This document shows positions 30,102-38,406 of a stretch of 44,318 bases of DNA, piece after piece. The notes under the pieces were generated by a model, which had not been told where the DNA came from, made no database searches, and was given only the letters and a program-made list of their open reading frames with translations. The DNA comes from Dehalococcoidia bacterium. Lineage in GTDB: Bacteria; Chloroflexota; Dehalococcoidia; Dehalococcoidales; S120. Position numbers and translations under genes: made by a program. Within the stretch, counting starts at the first letter, position 1. Each line of letters begins with the position of its first letter. The stretch spans positions 1-44,318 of the forward strand of contig DUER01000139.1 in the NCBI GenBank assembly GCA_011192075.1. The letters are read 5' to 3'.

Positions 30102-31065
30102 GATAGCAACGAAGTATGTTATCACCGTCTACACGGTAGATGAAGTCTAAATTTCTTAGCTCATCAACCCCTAACTCTTCTATTGCCTCAGTGATGTATT
30201 GGTCTGGGGCATCAGTGTCTCTGTCCAGAATCAATATATGATATTGCGCCCAACGTTTTTCAAACTTTCTTACCGCGTTAGTCAGAACCATATAAACGCA
30301 TTCTGCTACCGATTCCCTAATTGCCCTAGCTGGCGTACATGTCCAAATTTGTACTGCTCCGGAGTCCTTCTCTTCACTAATGCCATCTGGTAGTCTTTCT
30401 AATTCCCATTCCTCGTCCCAATCGAAAGGTTTAGTTATTCCGCATAATGGACTTTCACATGCCGCCACAACCGCATCTTGAAAAGCCTTTTTGCACTCTT
30501 CAGTTACAAAAGAATGTTCTAATCCCTTGTCCACGAGCATGTATCTACCTTTTATTTTCTCCATTACTGGAGTTAACAATTCTGATATTGGACCAGCATG
30601 TAAACAATATATTGAAGGCGATGCAGTTTCACTACCGCGTGAAACATACCCACTACGCGGCACTTTAATTGCCCCTGTTTCATCTTGCTCAAGAGAAGGA
30701 GCTACGCGTTCAATCTCGCGCTTGATATGTTTGAACAGTTTGATATCCATGGGTAGATGAAAATTGACGGGAGGTGTAAGTGTATAGTACCCGCCACAAC
30801 TTGGGACCAGGTGCCTTTCACAGTGCAGAAGGTATTTGTAATAGTTCTGAGATACCGAATCCCCAGTTAACCGTTTGACCTCGATGGCAGCGGAAATGTC
30901 TCCATTGTTAACTATGACCTCTGGTGTGGGTTCTTCAGGATAAAGTTCATCGAGGACATGGTCAATAGTCCAACCTCCTCCAAGTATGGAGGAGAGATGG
31001 TCGCACGTCAGTTTAATGCAGTGAGATTCTTGCTCCGAAAGTGACATTTCAGATGCCGCTAACAA
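30076..31065 (-). CDS. Hypothetical protein with PD-(D/E)XK-like core, flanked by inverted repeats
   Basis: 329-aa ORF; EPTPEVIVNNGDISAAIEVKRL resembles a P(D/E)...ExK nuclease core; C-terminal codons lie in left repeat arm. Confidence 0.6.
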   Translation of the reverse strand: MLAASEMSLSEQESHCIKLTCDHLSSILGGGWTIDHVLDELYPEEPTPEVIVNNGDISAAIEVKRLTGDSVSQNYYKYLLHCERHLVPSCGGYYTLTPPVNFHLPMDIKLFKHIKREIERVAPSLEQDETGAIKVPRSGYVSRGSETASPSIYCLHAGPISELLTPVMEKIKGRYMLVDKGLEHSFVTEECKKAFQDAVVAACESPLCGITKPFDWDEEWELERLPDGISEEKDSGAVQIWTCTPARAIRESVAECVYMVLTNAVRKFEKRWAQYHILILDRDTDAPDQYITEAIEELGVDELRNLDFIYRVDGDNILRCYPAAIKRSA

Positions 31066-31119
31066 TATATTTATCGATTATATTGTAAGGCGGCAGATAA
31101 AAAAAGAAAAGAAGGAGAC

Positions 31120-31168
31120 TGGCCGCCCGAGTAGGATTCTAACTTATAACCTAGCGGTTAACAGCCGC
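31120..31168 (-). pseudogene. Degenerate tRNA-Asn(GTT) 3' half (anticodon arm to CCA)
   Basis: Minus strand GCGG-CTGTTAA-CCGC TAGGTTATAAGTTAGAATCCTACTCGGGCGGCCA; T-arm damaged (TTAGAAT in place of TTCGAAT), no 5' half adjacent. Confidence 0.75.
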
Positions 31169-31234
31169 GATAAAAAGGTCCGCTTAATATCACGCCTAAA
31201 GGTCATACTTGAGGAATCAGGTCAAAAAAGGAAC
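31162..31234 (-). repeat. 73-bp inverted repeat, right arm
   Basis: See left arm at 30029. Confidence 0.97.
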
Positions 31235-31321
31235 GTTAGTAGTGAACTACTACTCCCCTATCCTCCAAGGCTCCAGTCTTAATTACAAAGGTAGTGACCA
31301 AGAGACCAATTTTGAGTTATA

Positions 31322-31675
31322 ATGAATAGAGTGAAGGAACTTTACAAATGAGGACATGGAACAAAAGAGGATTATTTTGCCGACTACGTTGCTCTACAGA
31401 GAGAACTAAGACAATTAAAATCTAATGAGCCAAAACCAGAAATGCTGGAGAAGTTCGCTGAGTTTCTTAAGAATGTAGCCCTAGCTTGGGATAAAGCCTC
31501 ACAGGAATAAGGGAACCGCATAGCTAGCTGTCTACTTGAGATGGTTTGGATTAAAGATAAAAAAGTTGTAGCAGTAACGCCACGGCCTGAATTCAAGCCT
31601 TTCTTCGATCTGCAGTGTAAGGGATTGTCACACTATGTATTGCACTGGCGACCCCGAGGGGATTTGAACCCCTGA
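31322..31675 (+). pseudogene. Serine site-specific recombinase C-terminal remnant with two internal stops
   Basis: MNRVKELYK*GHGTKEDYFADYVALQRELRQLKSNEPKPEMLEKFAEFLKNVALAWDKASQE*GNRIASCLLEMVWIKDKKVVAVTPRPEFKPFFDLQCKGLSHYVLHWRPRGDLNP*; stops TGA 31349 and TAA 31508. Confidence 0.75.
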
Positions 31676-31722
31676 TCTCCACCGTGACAGGGTGGCATGT
31701 TAGACCGCTACACCACGGGGCC
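31646..31722 (-). tRNA. tRNA-Asp(GTC), CCA encoded
   Basis: GGCCCCG TG GTGT AGCGGTCTA ACAT G CCACC CTGTCAC GGTGG AGATC AGGGG TTCAAAT CCCCT CGGGGTC G CCA folds as complete cloverleaf. Confidence 0.97.
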
Positions 31723-31871
31723 GTTCTAGTTAACTAAAGTTTATCAGGAGCCATATACCGTGTCAAGCTGGCTAATACCCCCTAATAAATGACTCCCGAT
31801 TGGCGGGATATGTATTGTTTGTATTTCTCGCGTTATGGTATAATGAGTTATTACAATTTTGTGAGGAAACA

Positions 31872-32198
31872 ATGGTAGCTACGGAAGCAACAAAGGTAGA
31901 TGATTATCGGTTGCAAGACTATGAATTGGTATTAATCGTTAGTCCTGAGGTTGGGGATGAAGCTCTTGATGCTACAATAGATAATGTAAGTAAGTTTATT
32001 ACAGGAAGTGGCGGCACAATTTCCAATGTAGAACGATGGGGCAAAAGAAGACTAGCCTATCCTATTAAACATTTTAGGGAGGGTAGTTATGTGTTGACTC
32101 AGTTTAGATTAAAGCCTGTATTAAGCAAAGAGTTCGAAACCAACTTACGGATTTCTGAGGAGGTTTTGCGGCATCTGTTGGTAAAATTGGGTAGTTAA
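31872..32198 (+). CDS. rpsF: 30S ribosomal protein S6
   Basis: YELVLIVSPEVGDEALDATIDN...WGKRRLAYPIKHFREGSYVL; TATAAT at 31839. Confidence 0.95.
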   Translation: MVATEATKVDDYRLQDYELVLIVSPEVGDEALDATIDNVSKFITGSGGTISNVERWGKRRLAYPIKHFREGSYVLTQFRLKPVLSKEFETNLRISEEVLRHLLVKLGS

Positions 32199-32255
32199 TT
32201 AGCGGATATGCCTGTTTCCCACCGGTGTTTGGGATGGGAAAGGAGTTTTAGGACA

Positions 32256-32663
32256 ATGGCAAGCTTAAACAAAGTTATGATTATAGGTAATCTTGGGAGT
32301 GAACCTGAAATGCGCTTTACGCCAAGCGGTAATCCTGTAACTTCTTTTCGTGTTGCTACTAACCGAGTATACAATACTCCCGAGGGCGAGCGTAAGGAGG
32401 AGACGGAGTGGTTTACTGTGATTACTTGGGGTAGACTAGCTGAACAATGTAATCAGTTTCTGGGTAAAGGTCGGCTCGTCTATGCTGAGGGTAGACTACG
32501 TACCCACACCTGGGAGGGCCAGGATGGTCAAAAGCATTATCGAACTGAAGTAATAGCCAACAGGGTAACATTTCTTGATAGGCAGGCAGCAGCGCCTCTT
32601 CCTGAAGAGAAGGTTGAGGAACTTGGAAGCGGTGAGTTGGGGCCAGAGGATATCCCATTCTAG
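32256..32663 (+). CDS. ssb: Single-stranded DNA-binding protein
   Basis: MASLNKVMIIGNLGSEPEMRFTPSGNPVTSFRVATNR... ending in DIPF. Confidence 0.97.
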   Translation: MASLNKVMIIGNLGSEPEMRFTPSGNPVTSFRVATNRVYNTPEGERKEETEWFTVITWGRLAEQCNQFLGKGRLVYAEGRLRTHTWEGQDGQKHYRTEVIANRVTFLDRQAAAPLPEEKVEELGSGELGPEDIPF

Positions 32664-32688
32664 GTGGAAAGTAGGAAGTTTATAACTA

Positions 32689-32985
32689 TTGGTTAGTCGG
32701 AGATTTACAAAGTCGAGTGGAGCAAGAAGGGCAAGATATGCACCCAAGCGTAGGGTTTGTCAATTTTGTAGTGATGGGGTTGACGTGATAGATTATAAAG
32801 ACCCTGCCAAATTACATCGCTACATATCGGATAGAGGGAAGATCGAGCCTCGTCGTAGAACTGGTAGTTGCGCTAAACATCAGCGTGCCTTGGCCAGAGC
32901 TATAAAGAGAGCGCGACACTTAGCCTTATTACCATATGCCCCAGCTCATATTCGTAAGATGAGTGGTGTTGGCCTAAGTGATTAG
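32689..32985 (+). CDS. rpsR: 30S ribosomal protein S18
   Basis: [60 protein letters not shown]. Confidence 0.95.
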   Translation: MVSRRFTKSSGARRARYAPKRRVCQFCSDGVDVIDYKDPAKLHRYISDRGKIEPRRRTGSCAKHQRALARAIKRARHLALLPYAPAHIRKMSGVGLSD

Positions 32986-33089
32986 TTTGCTATTAAGAAG
33001 GGGAAGATAGTCTCCTTAGAGGGGCTACTCGCCTTCAATTCCCCATGGTGATGAAGAAAGGTTAATTTTTTACTTGTTACGGGGTTAGA

Positions 33090-33230
33090 GTGCCAAAAAG
33101 GACTTATCAACCGAAGAGGATTCCGAGGAAGCGAGAGCATGGCTTCCGGGCGAGAATGAGCACCCGAGGCGGACGGGCTGTCTTAAAAGCTAGGCGACTC
33201 AAAGGTCGCAAGAGACTGACTGTAGTATAA
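33090..33230 (+). CDS. rpmH: 50S ribosomal protein L34 (GTG start, absent from ORF track)
   Basis: [46 protein letters not shown]. Confidence 0.97.
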   Translation: MPKRTYQPKRIPRKREHGFRARMSTRGGRAVLKARRLKGRKRLTVV

Positions 33231-33333
33231 CGCGGGGAGCATCGCTGTTACTAAAATTATTTAGCAACCGACCCCTTTTAACCCACCTTGATAAATTATC
33301 TTCTTATTGGTAAACTGGCTGGGAGTGCAGGTA

Positions 33334-33696
33334 ATGCGGGGGGAAAGATACCTTACTAAGCCGGAGCAGTATACCCGAGTCTATAATGGGGGCAGCTCTT
33401 GGGCAAATGGCTTGCTGGTGATGAAGGCTTTACCTAATGGGCTCACCTTATCTAAGTATGGCATCTCGGTTAGCAAACGAGTAGGTAAGGCAGTGGTCAG
33501 AAATAGGGTGAAGCGTTTGCTTCGTGAAATCTTACGAGTAACGCAGCTTAAGTCAGGGTGGGATATTATACTTATTGCACGTCCGGCGGCAGGTAGAGCC
33601 GATTATCTTAGTCTTGAGAAATCGGTTAGTGATTTGTTATCCCGCGCGCGATTATTGGTGAGGGAAGATGACAGAGTTCGCCTTAAAATTGATTAG
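33334..33696 (+). CDS. rnpA: Ribonuclease P protein component
   Basis: [27 protein letters not shown]. Confidence 0.95.
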   Translation: MRGERYLTKPEQYTRVYNGGSSWANGLLVMKALPNGLTLSKYGISVSKRVGKAVVRNRVKRLLREILRVTQLKSGWDIILIARPAAGRADYLSLEKSVSDLLSRARLLVREDDRVRLKID

Positions 33697-33877
33697 ACTT
33701 TATCAGTTAACCATATCACAGGTTATGCCACCATCCTGTCGCTTCACCCCGACCTGCTCTCAATATACCTGGGAAGCCATCTCAAAATATGGTTTTTTTA
33801 AAGGGGTATGGATGGGAGTAAGGCGACTGGCTCGTTGTCATCCCTTCCACGCCGGTGGCTACGACCCAGTGCTATAA
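33668..33877 (+). CDS. yidD: Membrane protein insertion efficiency factor YidD
   Basis: [61 protein letters not shown]. Confidence 0.96.
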   Translation: MTEFALKLIRLYQLTISQVMPPSCRFTPTCSQYTWEAISKYGFFKGVWMGVRRLARCHPFHAGGYDPVL

Positions 33878-33897
33878 GGATTAGGTGTTCGGAGAAT

Positions 33898-35034
33898 ATG
33901 ATTAAGAAATTATTTATTAGCCTCCTGGTTGTGCTTCTCTTGGGAGGGCTAACTACTGGCTGTGCCATGCAGGACCAGCCCGAGGGTTGGTCAGGGGGGG
34001 TAGTGGTTAATGGCACTCTATTTTTGGGGTCTATGGATGGCAAGCTGGTAGCTATTGATGTATCAAGTCATAACCGCTTGAGACCTGATGTCACTCTGGA
34101 AACCTCAAAACCATCCGGCGGCTTTTTGGGCGGTTGTGCGTCGGGATCTACCGCAGTAGCCGTATATGGTACTCCAGCAGTATCGGAAGATTTGGTTTAT
34201 GTTGGTGGCTATAACGGTAAGATTTATGCCCTTAGTTCTAGTTCAGGTGCATTGCGGTGGGTGTATCCCCGGGAAGGTAATCTAGACCCCATTGTTGGTG
34301 GACCGGTAGTAGCTTCGGGCAAGGTCTATTTTGGCTGTTCTGATGGTAAGGTCTACGCCTTGGATGCTGAGACTGGCGATAAAGAATGGGAGGAGTTTGA
34401 AACCGGAGATAAGATTTGGTCAACTCCAGCAATTGATGGCGACACGCTGTATATCGGTTCCTTTGATAACAAGCTCTATGCTTTAGATGCTATTACTGGC
34501 AAAGAAAAATGGGAGAAGCCTTATGAGACTCAGGGGGCCATTGCTTGCACTCCCTTAGTCTATAATAATACGGTTTACTTTGGCTCTTTTGATAGGTATT
34601 TTTATGCGGTGGATGCTACCGGTGGCAGCCTGAGATGGCGGTCAGAAGTTGAAGCTGGTAGCTGGTTCTGGGCAAAGCCGGTGGTTTACAATAATACTAT
34701 CTATGCTGGAAATCTGGATGGTAAGGTTTATGTCTTAAATGCTAAAACTGGACTAGAAAAAGTAGACCCTATTGATTTCGAGAGCCCGATTTCTTCCTCG
34801 CCAGTTCTGGTTGGTAGCTTGGTTATTGTTACTTCAGAGGAAGGCAAGGTATACACTCTGGACACTAGCAATAATCAGAAGAATGAGTTAAAAAATCTTG
34901 GAGCAAAGACGAGTGCTCCTCTTTTCGTCAGTGAAGGGGTGGTTTATGTTCATACTCAAGAGCCCGATACCCTTTATGCGCTGAATGTAGAGACCGGGGT
35001 GACACTGTGGAGCCTTCTATTAAGTAGTAAGTGA
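33898..35034 (+). CDS. PQQ-binding-like beta-propeller repeat lipoprotein
   Basis: MIKKLFISLLVVLLLGGLTTGCA lipobox, then repeated VYFGSxDGKVYALDAxTG motifs. Confidence 0.92.
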   Translation: MIKKLFISLLVVLLLGGLTTGCAMQDQPEGWSGGVVVNGTLFLGSMDGKLVAIDVSSHNRLRPDVTLETSKPSGGFLGGCASGSTAVAVYGTPAVSEDLVYVGGYNGKIYALSSSSGALRWVYPREGNLDPIVGGPVVASGKVYFGCSDGKVYALDAETGDKEWEEFETGDKIWSTPAIDGDTLYIGSFDNKLYALDAITGKEKWEKPYETQGAIACTPLVYNNTVYFGSFDRYFYAVDATGGSLRWRSEVEAGSWFWAKPVVYNNTIYAGNLDGKVYVLNAKTGLEKVDPIDFESPISSSPVLVGSLVIVTSEEGKVYTLDTSNNQKNELKNLGAKTSAPLFVSEGVVYVHTQEPDTLYALNVETGVTLWSLLLSSK

Positions 35035-35045
35035 GGTTGGTTTAA

Positions 35046-35993
35046 TTGGGAATAGGGGAGATTTGGAATTTAATTGCTGTGCAGCCAATGACAAATGTTC
35101 TCATTGTGCTGTCTGATTATCTATTTAATAACTTTGGGCTGGCTATTATTGCGCTAACTATTGTTGTTAATGTTGCGATGTATCCGCTTACTATGAAGCA
35201 AGTTCGGGCTACCAAAGCTATGCAAGCCATTCAACCAAAGCTGGCTGAGCTCAAGAAGAAGTATGGCAAGGATAAGGAAAGAATGGGTCGAGAGCAGATG
35301 AAGCTATATAAGGAGTCAGGAATGAGCCCTGCCGGCTGCGTGGTGCCAATGCTAGTTCAAATGCCCATCTGGATAGCTCTTTTCTACTCAATTAGAGGCC
35401 TTCTACCCCTGGCTCCGGAAGGTTTATTGAAACTGTCTCAGCTTCTTTATTCGTGGGATGTAGTATATTCTATGGTACCCTTAGGTGAAGGGTTCCTATG
35501 GTTGAACCTAGCTGTACCCGATAGCATTCTTGTACTGCCTATTCTGGTTGGGGGCACCATGTGGGTGCAGCAGAAGATGACGATGACACCGACTGCTGAC
35601 CCCAAGCAGCAGGCACAGAGTAGGATGATGCTGTGGCTGATGCCACTGTTGTTTGCCTTCATTACCTTACAATTTCCCAGTGGTCTGGCTCTCTTCTGGG
35701 TGACTTCAAGTGTTATCAGGATTGCTATCCAATACTTTGTTACCGGATGGGGAGGCTTGATTTCAACAGCGGCTAAGAAGCAAGTTACCAGGGATAGAAG
35801 GTATAAGGAACGAATCGCCCAGGTAGAGGAAGCGCCTTCGGATGATGTTGAAGTTACTAAAGAGGAGGAAGGATTGGATTATGGAAAACCTGGAGATAAG
35901 CGCCAAGACCGTGGAGGAGGCTACCCAACGCGCTCTAGAGCAACTAAGCCTCAGCCAAGACGAGGTAGAGGTCACCGTCCTAAAAGAAGGTAG
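35046..35993 (+). CDS. yidC: Membrane protein insertase YidC
   Basis: NNFGLAIIALTIVVNVAMYPLTMKQVRATKAMQAIQPKLAELKKKYGKDKERM; basic C-terminal tail. Confidence 0.96.
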   Translation: MGIGEIWNLIAVQPMTNVLIVLSDYLFNNFGLAIIALTIVVNVAMYPLTMKQVRATKAMQAIQPKLAELKKKYGKDKERMGREQMKLYKESGMSPAGCVVPMLVQMPIWIALFYSIRGLLPLAPEGLLKLSQLLYSWDVVYSMVPLGEGFLWLNLAVPDSILVLPILVGGTMWVQQKMTMTPTADPKQQAQSRMMLWLMPLLFAFITLQFPSGLALFWVTSSVIRIAIQYFVTGWGGLISTAAKKQVTRDRRYKERIAQVEEAPSDDVEVTKEEEGLDYGKPGDKRQDRGGGYPTRSRATKPQPRRGRGHRPKRR

Positions 35994-36594
35994 GGCTGGT
36001 GTCCTGGGTCTGGGTGCTGAGGAGGCCAGGATTAGTGTGAGGCCATTAGTGCCCACAGTGCCCACACCTGGGGGAGAGGGTGATATTGCTGAGACAGCTA
36101 AAAGTGTTATTGAAAGGCTTCTTACTGCGATGGGGGTGGCTGCTTCTGTTGTGCCTTATGCCCAACCCTTTATTGAGGGGGAGGAGACAGCCCCTACTCC
36201 CATTGCCTTTGATATAAAGGGTAATGACTTGGGTATTTTGATTGGGCGGCGTGGACAGACCCTTTCTTGCCTCCAGTATATAGTCAGGCTTATTGCATCT
36301 CATCAGACGAAGGTTGGGGTACCGATAACTATCGATGTAGAAGGCTATAAGCAGCGCCGCCATGAGTCCTTGCGAGCTTTGGCTCAGCGTCTGGCGGAAC
36401 AGGTGAAGGTTAAGAAAGTACCCTTTACCTTAGAGCCTATGCCGGCTTACGAGAGGCGTATTATCCACCTTACTTTAGCTGGTCACCCCGATGTTGTCAC
36501 TAATAGTATTGGTGTCGGCGAGGCCCGTAAGGTAGTCATTGCACCCAAAGAGCAACAGCCTATTAGCTCCAATGATATTGCATTGACAGAATGA
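35881..36594 (+). CDS. jag: Jag/KhpB RNA-binding protein (Jag-N, KH, R3H)
   Basis: ISAKTVEEATQRALEQLSLSQDEVEVTVLKEGRAGVLGLGAEEARI; GILIGRRGQTLSCLQYIV. Confidence 0.95.
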   Translation: MENLEISAKTVEEATQRALEQLSLSQDEVEVTVLKEGRAGVLGLGAEEARISVRPLVPTVPTPGGEGDIAETAKSVIERLLTAMGVAASVVPYAQPFIEGEETAPTPIAFDIKGNDLGILIGRRGQTLSCLQYIVRLIASHQTKVGVPITIDVEGYKQRRHESLRALAQRLAEQVKVKKVPFTLEPMPAYERRIIHLTLAGHPDVVTNSIGVGEARKVVIAPKEQQPISSNDIALTE

Positions 36595-36603
36595 GTGCCC
36601 TTG

Positions 36604-36633
36604 CTTGACAATAGATAGGTGCTTGCTATATTG
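36604..36633 (+). promoter_or_regulatory. sigma70-like promoter candidate upstream of ilvD
   Basis: TTGACA 36604-36609 followed at 16-17 bp by TATATT/ATATTG. Confidence 0.45.
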
Positions 36634-36672
36634 TGGCAAAAGGGCTGAAGGTGGGATTTCGGACTTTCCAAT

Positions 36673-36696
36673 CCGTCCCCACAGGGACGGTTTTTT
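36673..36696 (+). terminator. Intrinsic terminator between jag and ilvD
   Basis: CCGTCCC-CACA-GGGACGG-TTTTTT. Confidence 0.9.
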
Positions 36697-36725
36697 AATT
36701 ACTGCGGTGAAGGAAGCGGGAATAT

Positions 36726-38393
36726 ATGAAAAGTAATGCCATTAAAAGAGGCATAGAGCGGGCGCCACATCGGTCTTTATTACACGCTGTGGGTGTGACG
36801 CGAGCGGAAATGGATAAACCTTTTGTAGGAATCGTTAACAGCTTTAGCGAGATTGTCCCGGGGCATATCCATCTAAGAGACATTGCTGAAGCAGTTAAGG
36901 CGGGGGTGCGGAGTGGGGGGGGGATTCCCTTTGAGGTTAATACCATTGCTGTCTGTGACGGTATTGCTATGAATCACCCAGGTATGAAATATAGTCTGCC
37001 CAGCCGAGAACTAATAGCTGACTCAGTGGAGATAGTGGCTGAGGCTCATGCCTTTGATGCCTTAGTCTTTATCCCTAACTGTGACAAAATAGTCCCTGGG
37101 ATGCTTATGGCAGCAGTGAGGCTGAATGTGCCGGCTATCTTCATCAGCGGTGGTCCGATGCTGGCTGGTGGCTACCTGGGGAGTAACGGTAAGATGAAAA
37201 AGGTTGATCTCAGCTCCGTCTTTGAGGCGGTGGGGAAGGTGGCTAAGGGGGGAATGAGTCAGGAAGAATTAGAACGGTTGGAGGAGATTGCCTGCCCCGG
37301 TTGCGGTAGCTGTTCGGGAATGTTTACTGCCAATACCATGAATTGTGCTACTGAGGCTCTAGGCATGGGGCTACCTGGTAATGGGACTATCCCGGCTATT
37401 GAGGCTAGGCGGCGGCAGTTAGCTAAGGAAGCCGGGCAGCAGGTTATGGAGCTACTGGCTAACAATATTCGTCCGCAAGATATTGTTACTAAAGCCTCTA
37501 TCCATAATGCCTTTACCGTTGATATGGCTTTGGGTGGTAGCACCAATTCAGTTTTGCACCTTATGGCAATAGCTCATGAGGCTGGGGTTGATTTTTCCCT
37601 GCCGATGGTTAACGAGATAAGTGAGTGCACTCCTCATCTATCCAGGTTAAGACCAGCCGGTGATTATCATTTGGAGGACTTAGACCGGGCTGGAGGCGTA
37701 TCGGCAGTAATGAAAGAGCTCGAAGGGCTATTAAACTTGGAGTTAAAAACAGTGTCGGGGAAATCGGTGGCTGAGATTATCGCTGACTGCCGGGTTATGG
37801 ATAAAGAGGTTATCCGCTCCATGACCGATGCTTACTCACCTAGAGGAGGCATCGCTATCCTTTTCGGTAATTTGGCATCGGAAGGCGCTGTGGTGAAGAG
37901 GGCGGCAGTGGCTCCTGAGATGATGGTTCATCAGGGACCAGCCAGAGTTTTTGACTCTGAGGAAGAGGCTACCGCCACCATTATGAGTGGCAGCATAAAG
38001 TCGGGTGAAGTTATAGTTATTCGTTATGAAGGTCCTAAAGGAGGACCGGGGATGAGAGAGATGCTCACTCCTACTTCTCTCTTGAGTGGCATGGGTATGG
38101 ATAAAGAGGTAGCTCTTATTACTGATGGGCGTTTTTCTGGAGCCACCCGTGGTGCCGCTATTGGGCATGTCTCACCGGAGGCGGCTAGCCGGGGACCTAT
38201 TGCTGTCTTAATTAATGGGGATATAATTAAGATTGACATTCCAAATCATAAGCTCGAGGTTGAGCTTAGTGATAAGGAGATAGCTGAGCGTCTGGCTCGT
38301 CTGGCTGAGTTTGAGCCTAAAGTAAAAACCGGTTTTCTTAGGCATTACGCAGAAAAGGTAGGTTCAGCTGGCAACGGAGTCGTGTTTAGCTAG
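36726..38393 (+). CDS. ilvD: Dihydroxy-acid dehydratase
   Basis: IlvD family; [42 protein letters not shown]. Confidence 0.98.
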   Translation: MKSNAIKRGIERAPHRSLLHAVGVTRAEMDKPFVGIVNSFSEIVPGHIHLRDIAEAVKAGVRSGGGIPFEVNTIAVCDGIAMNHPGMKYSLPSRELIADSVEIVAEAHAFDALVFIPNCDKIVPGMLMAAVRLNVPAIFISGGPMLAGGYLGSNGKMKKVDLSSVFEAVGKVAKGGMSQEELERLEEIACPGCGSCSGMFTANTMNCATEALGMGLPGNGTIPAIEARRRQLAKEAGQQVMELLANNIRPQDIVTKASIHNAFTVDMALGGSTNSVLHLMAIAHEAGVDFSLPMVNEISECTPHLSRLRPAGDYHLEDLDRAGGVSAVMKELEGLLNLELKTVSGKSVAEIIADCRVMDKEVIRSMTDAYSPRGGIAILFGNLASEGAVVKRAAVAPEMMVHQGPARVFDSEEEATATIMSGSIKSGEVIVIRYEGPKGGPGMREMLTPTSLLSGMGMDKEVALITDGRFSGATRGAAIGHVSPEAASRGPIAVLINGDIIKIDIPNHKLEVELSDKEIAERLARLAEFEPKVKTGFLRHYAEKVGSAGNGVVFS

Positions 38394-38406
38394 TGAGGAG
38401 ACTCTT

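Noticed and set aside
31800-36594. Possible chromosome origin, given rpsF-ssb-rpsR-rpmH-rnpA-yidC-jag
   Set aside because: No dnaA/dnaN in the window and no cluster of TTATCCACA-like boxes; isolated partial matches fall inside genes.
28999-36641. Shared 14-mer ATATTGTGGCAAAA at 29034 and 36628, both downstream of TTGACA
   Set aside because: A 14-bp match between two sites in a 44-kb window is within chance expectation and flanks are unrelated.
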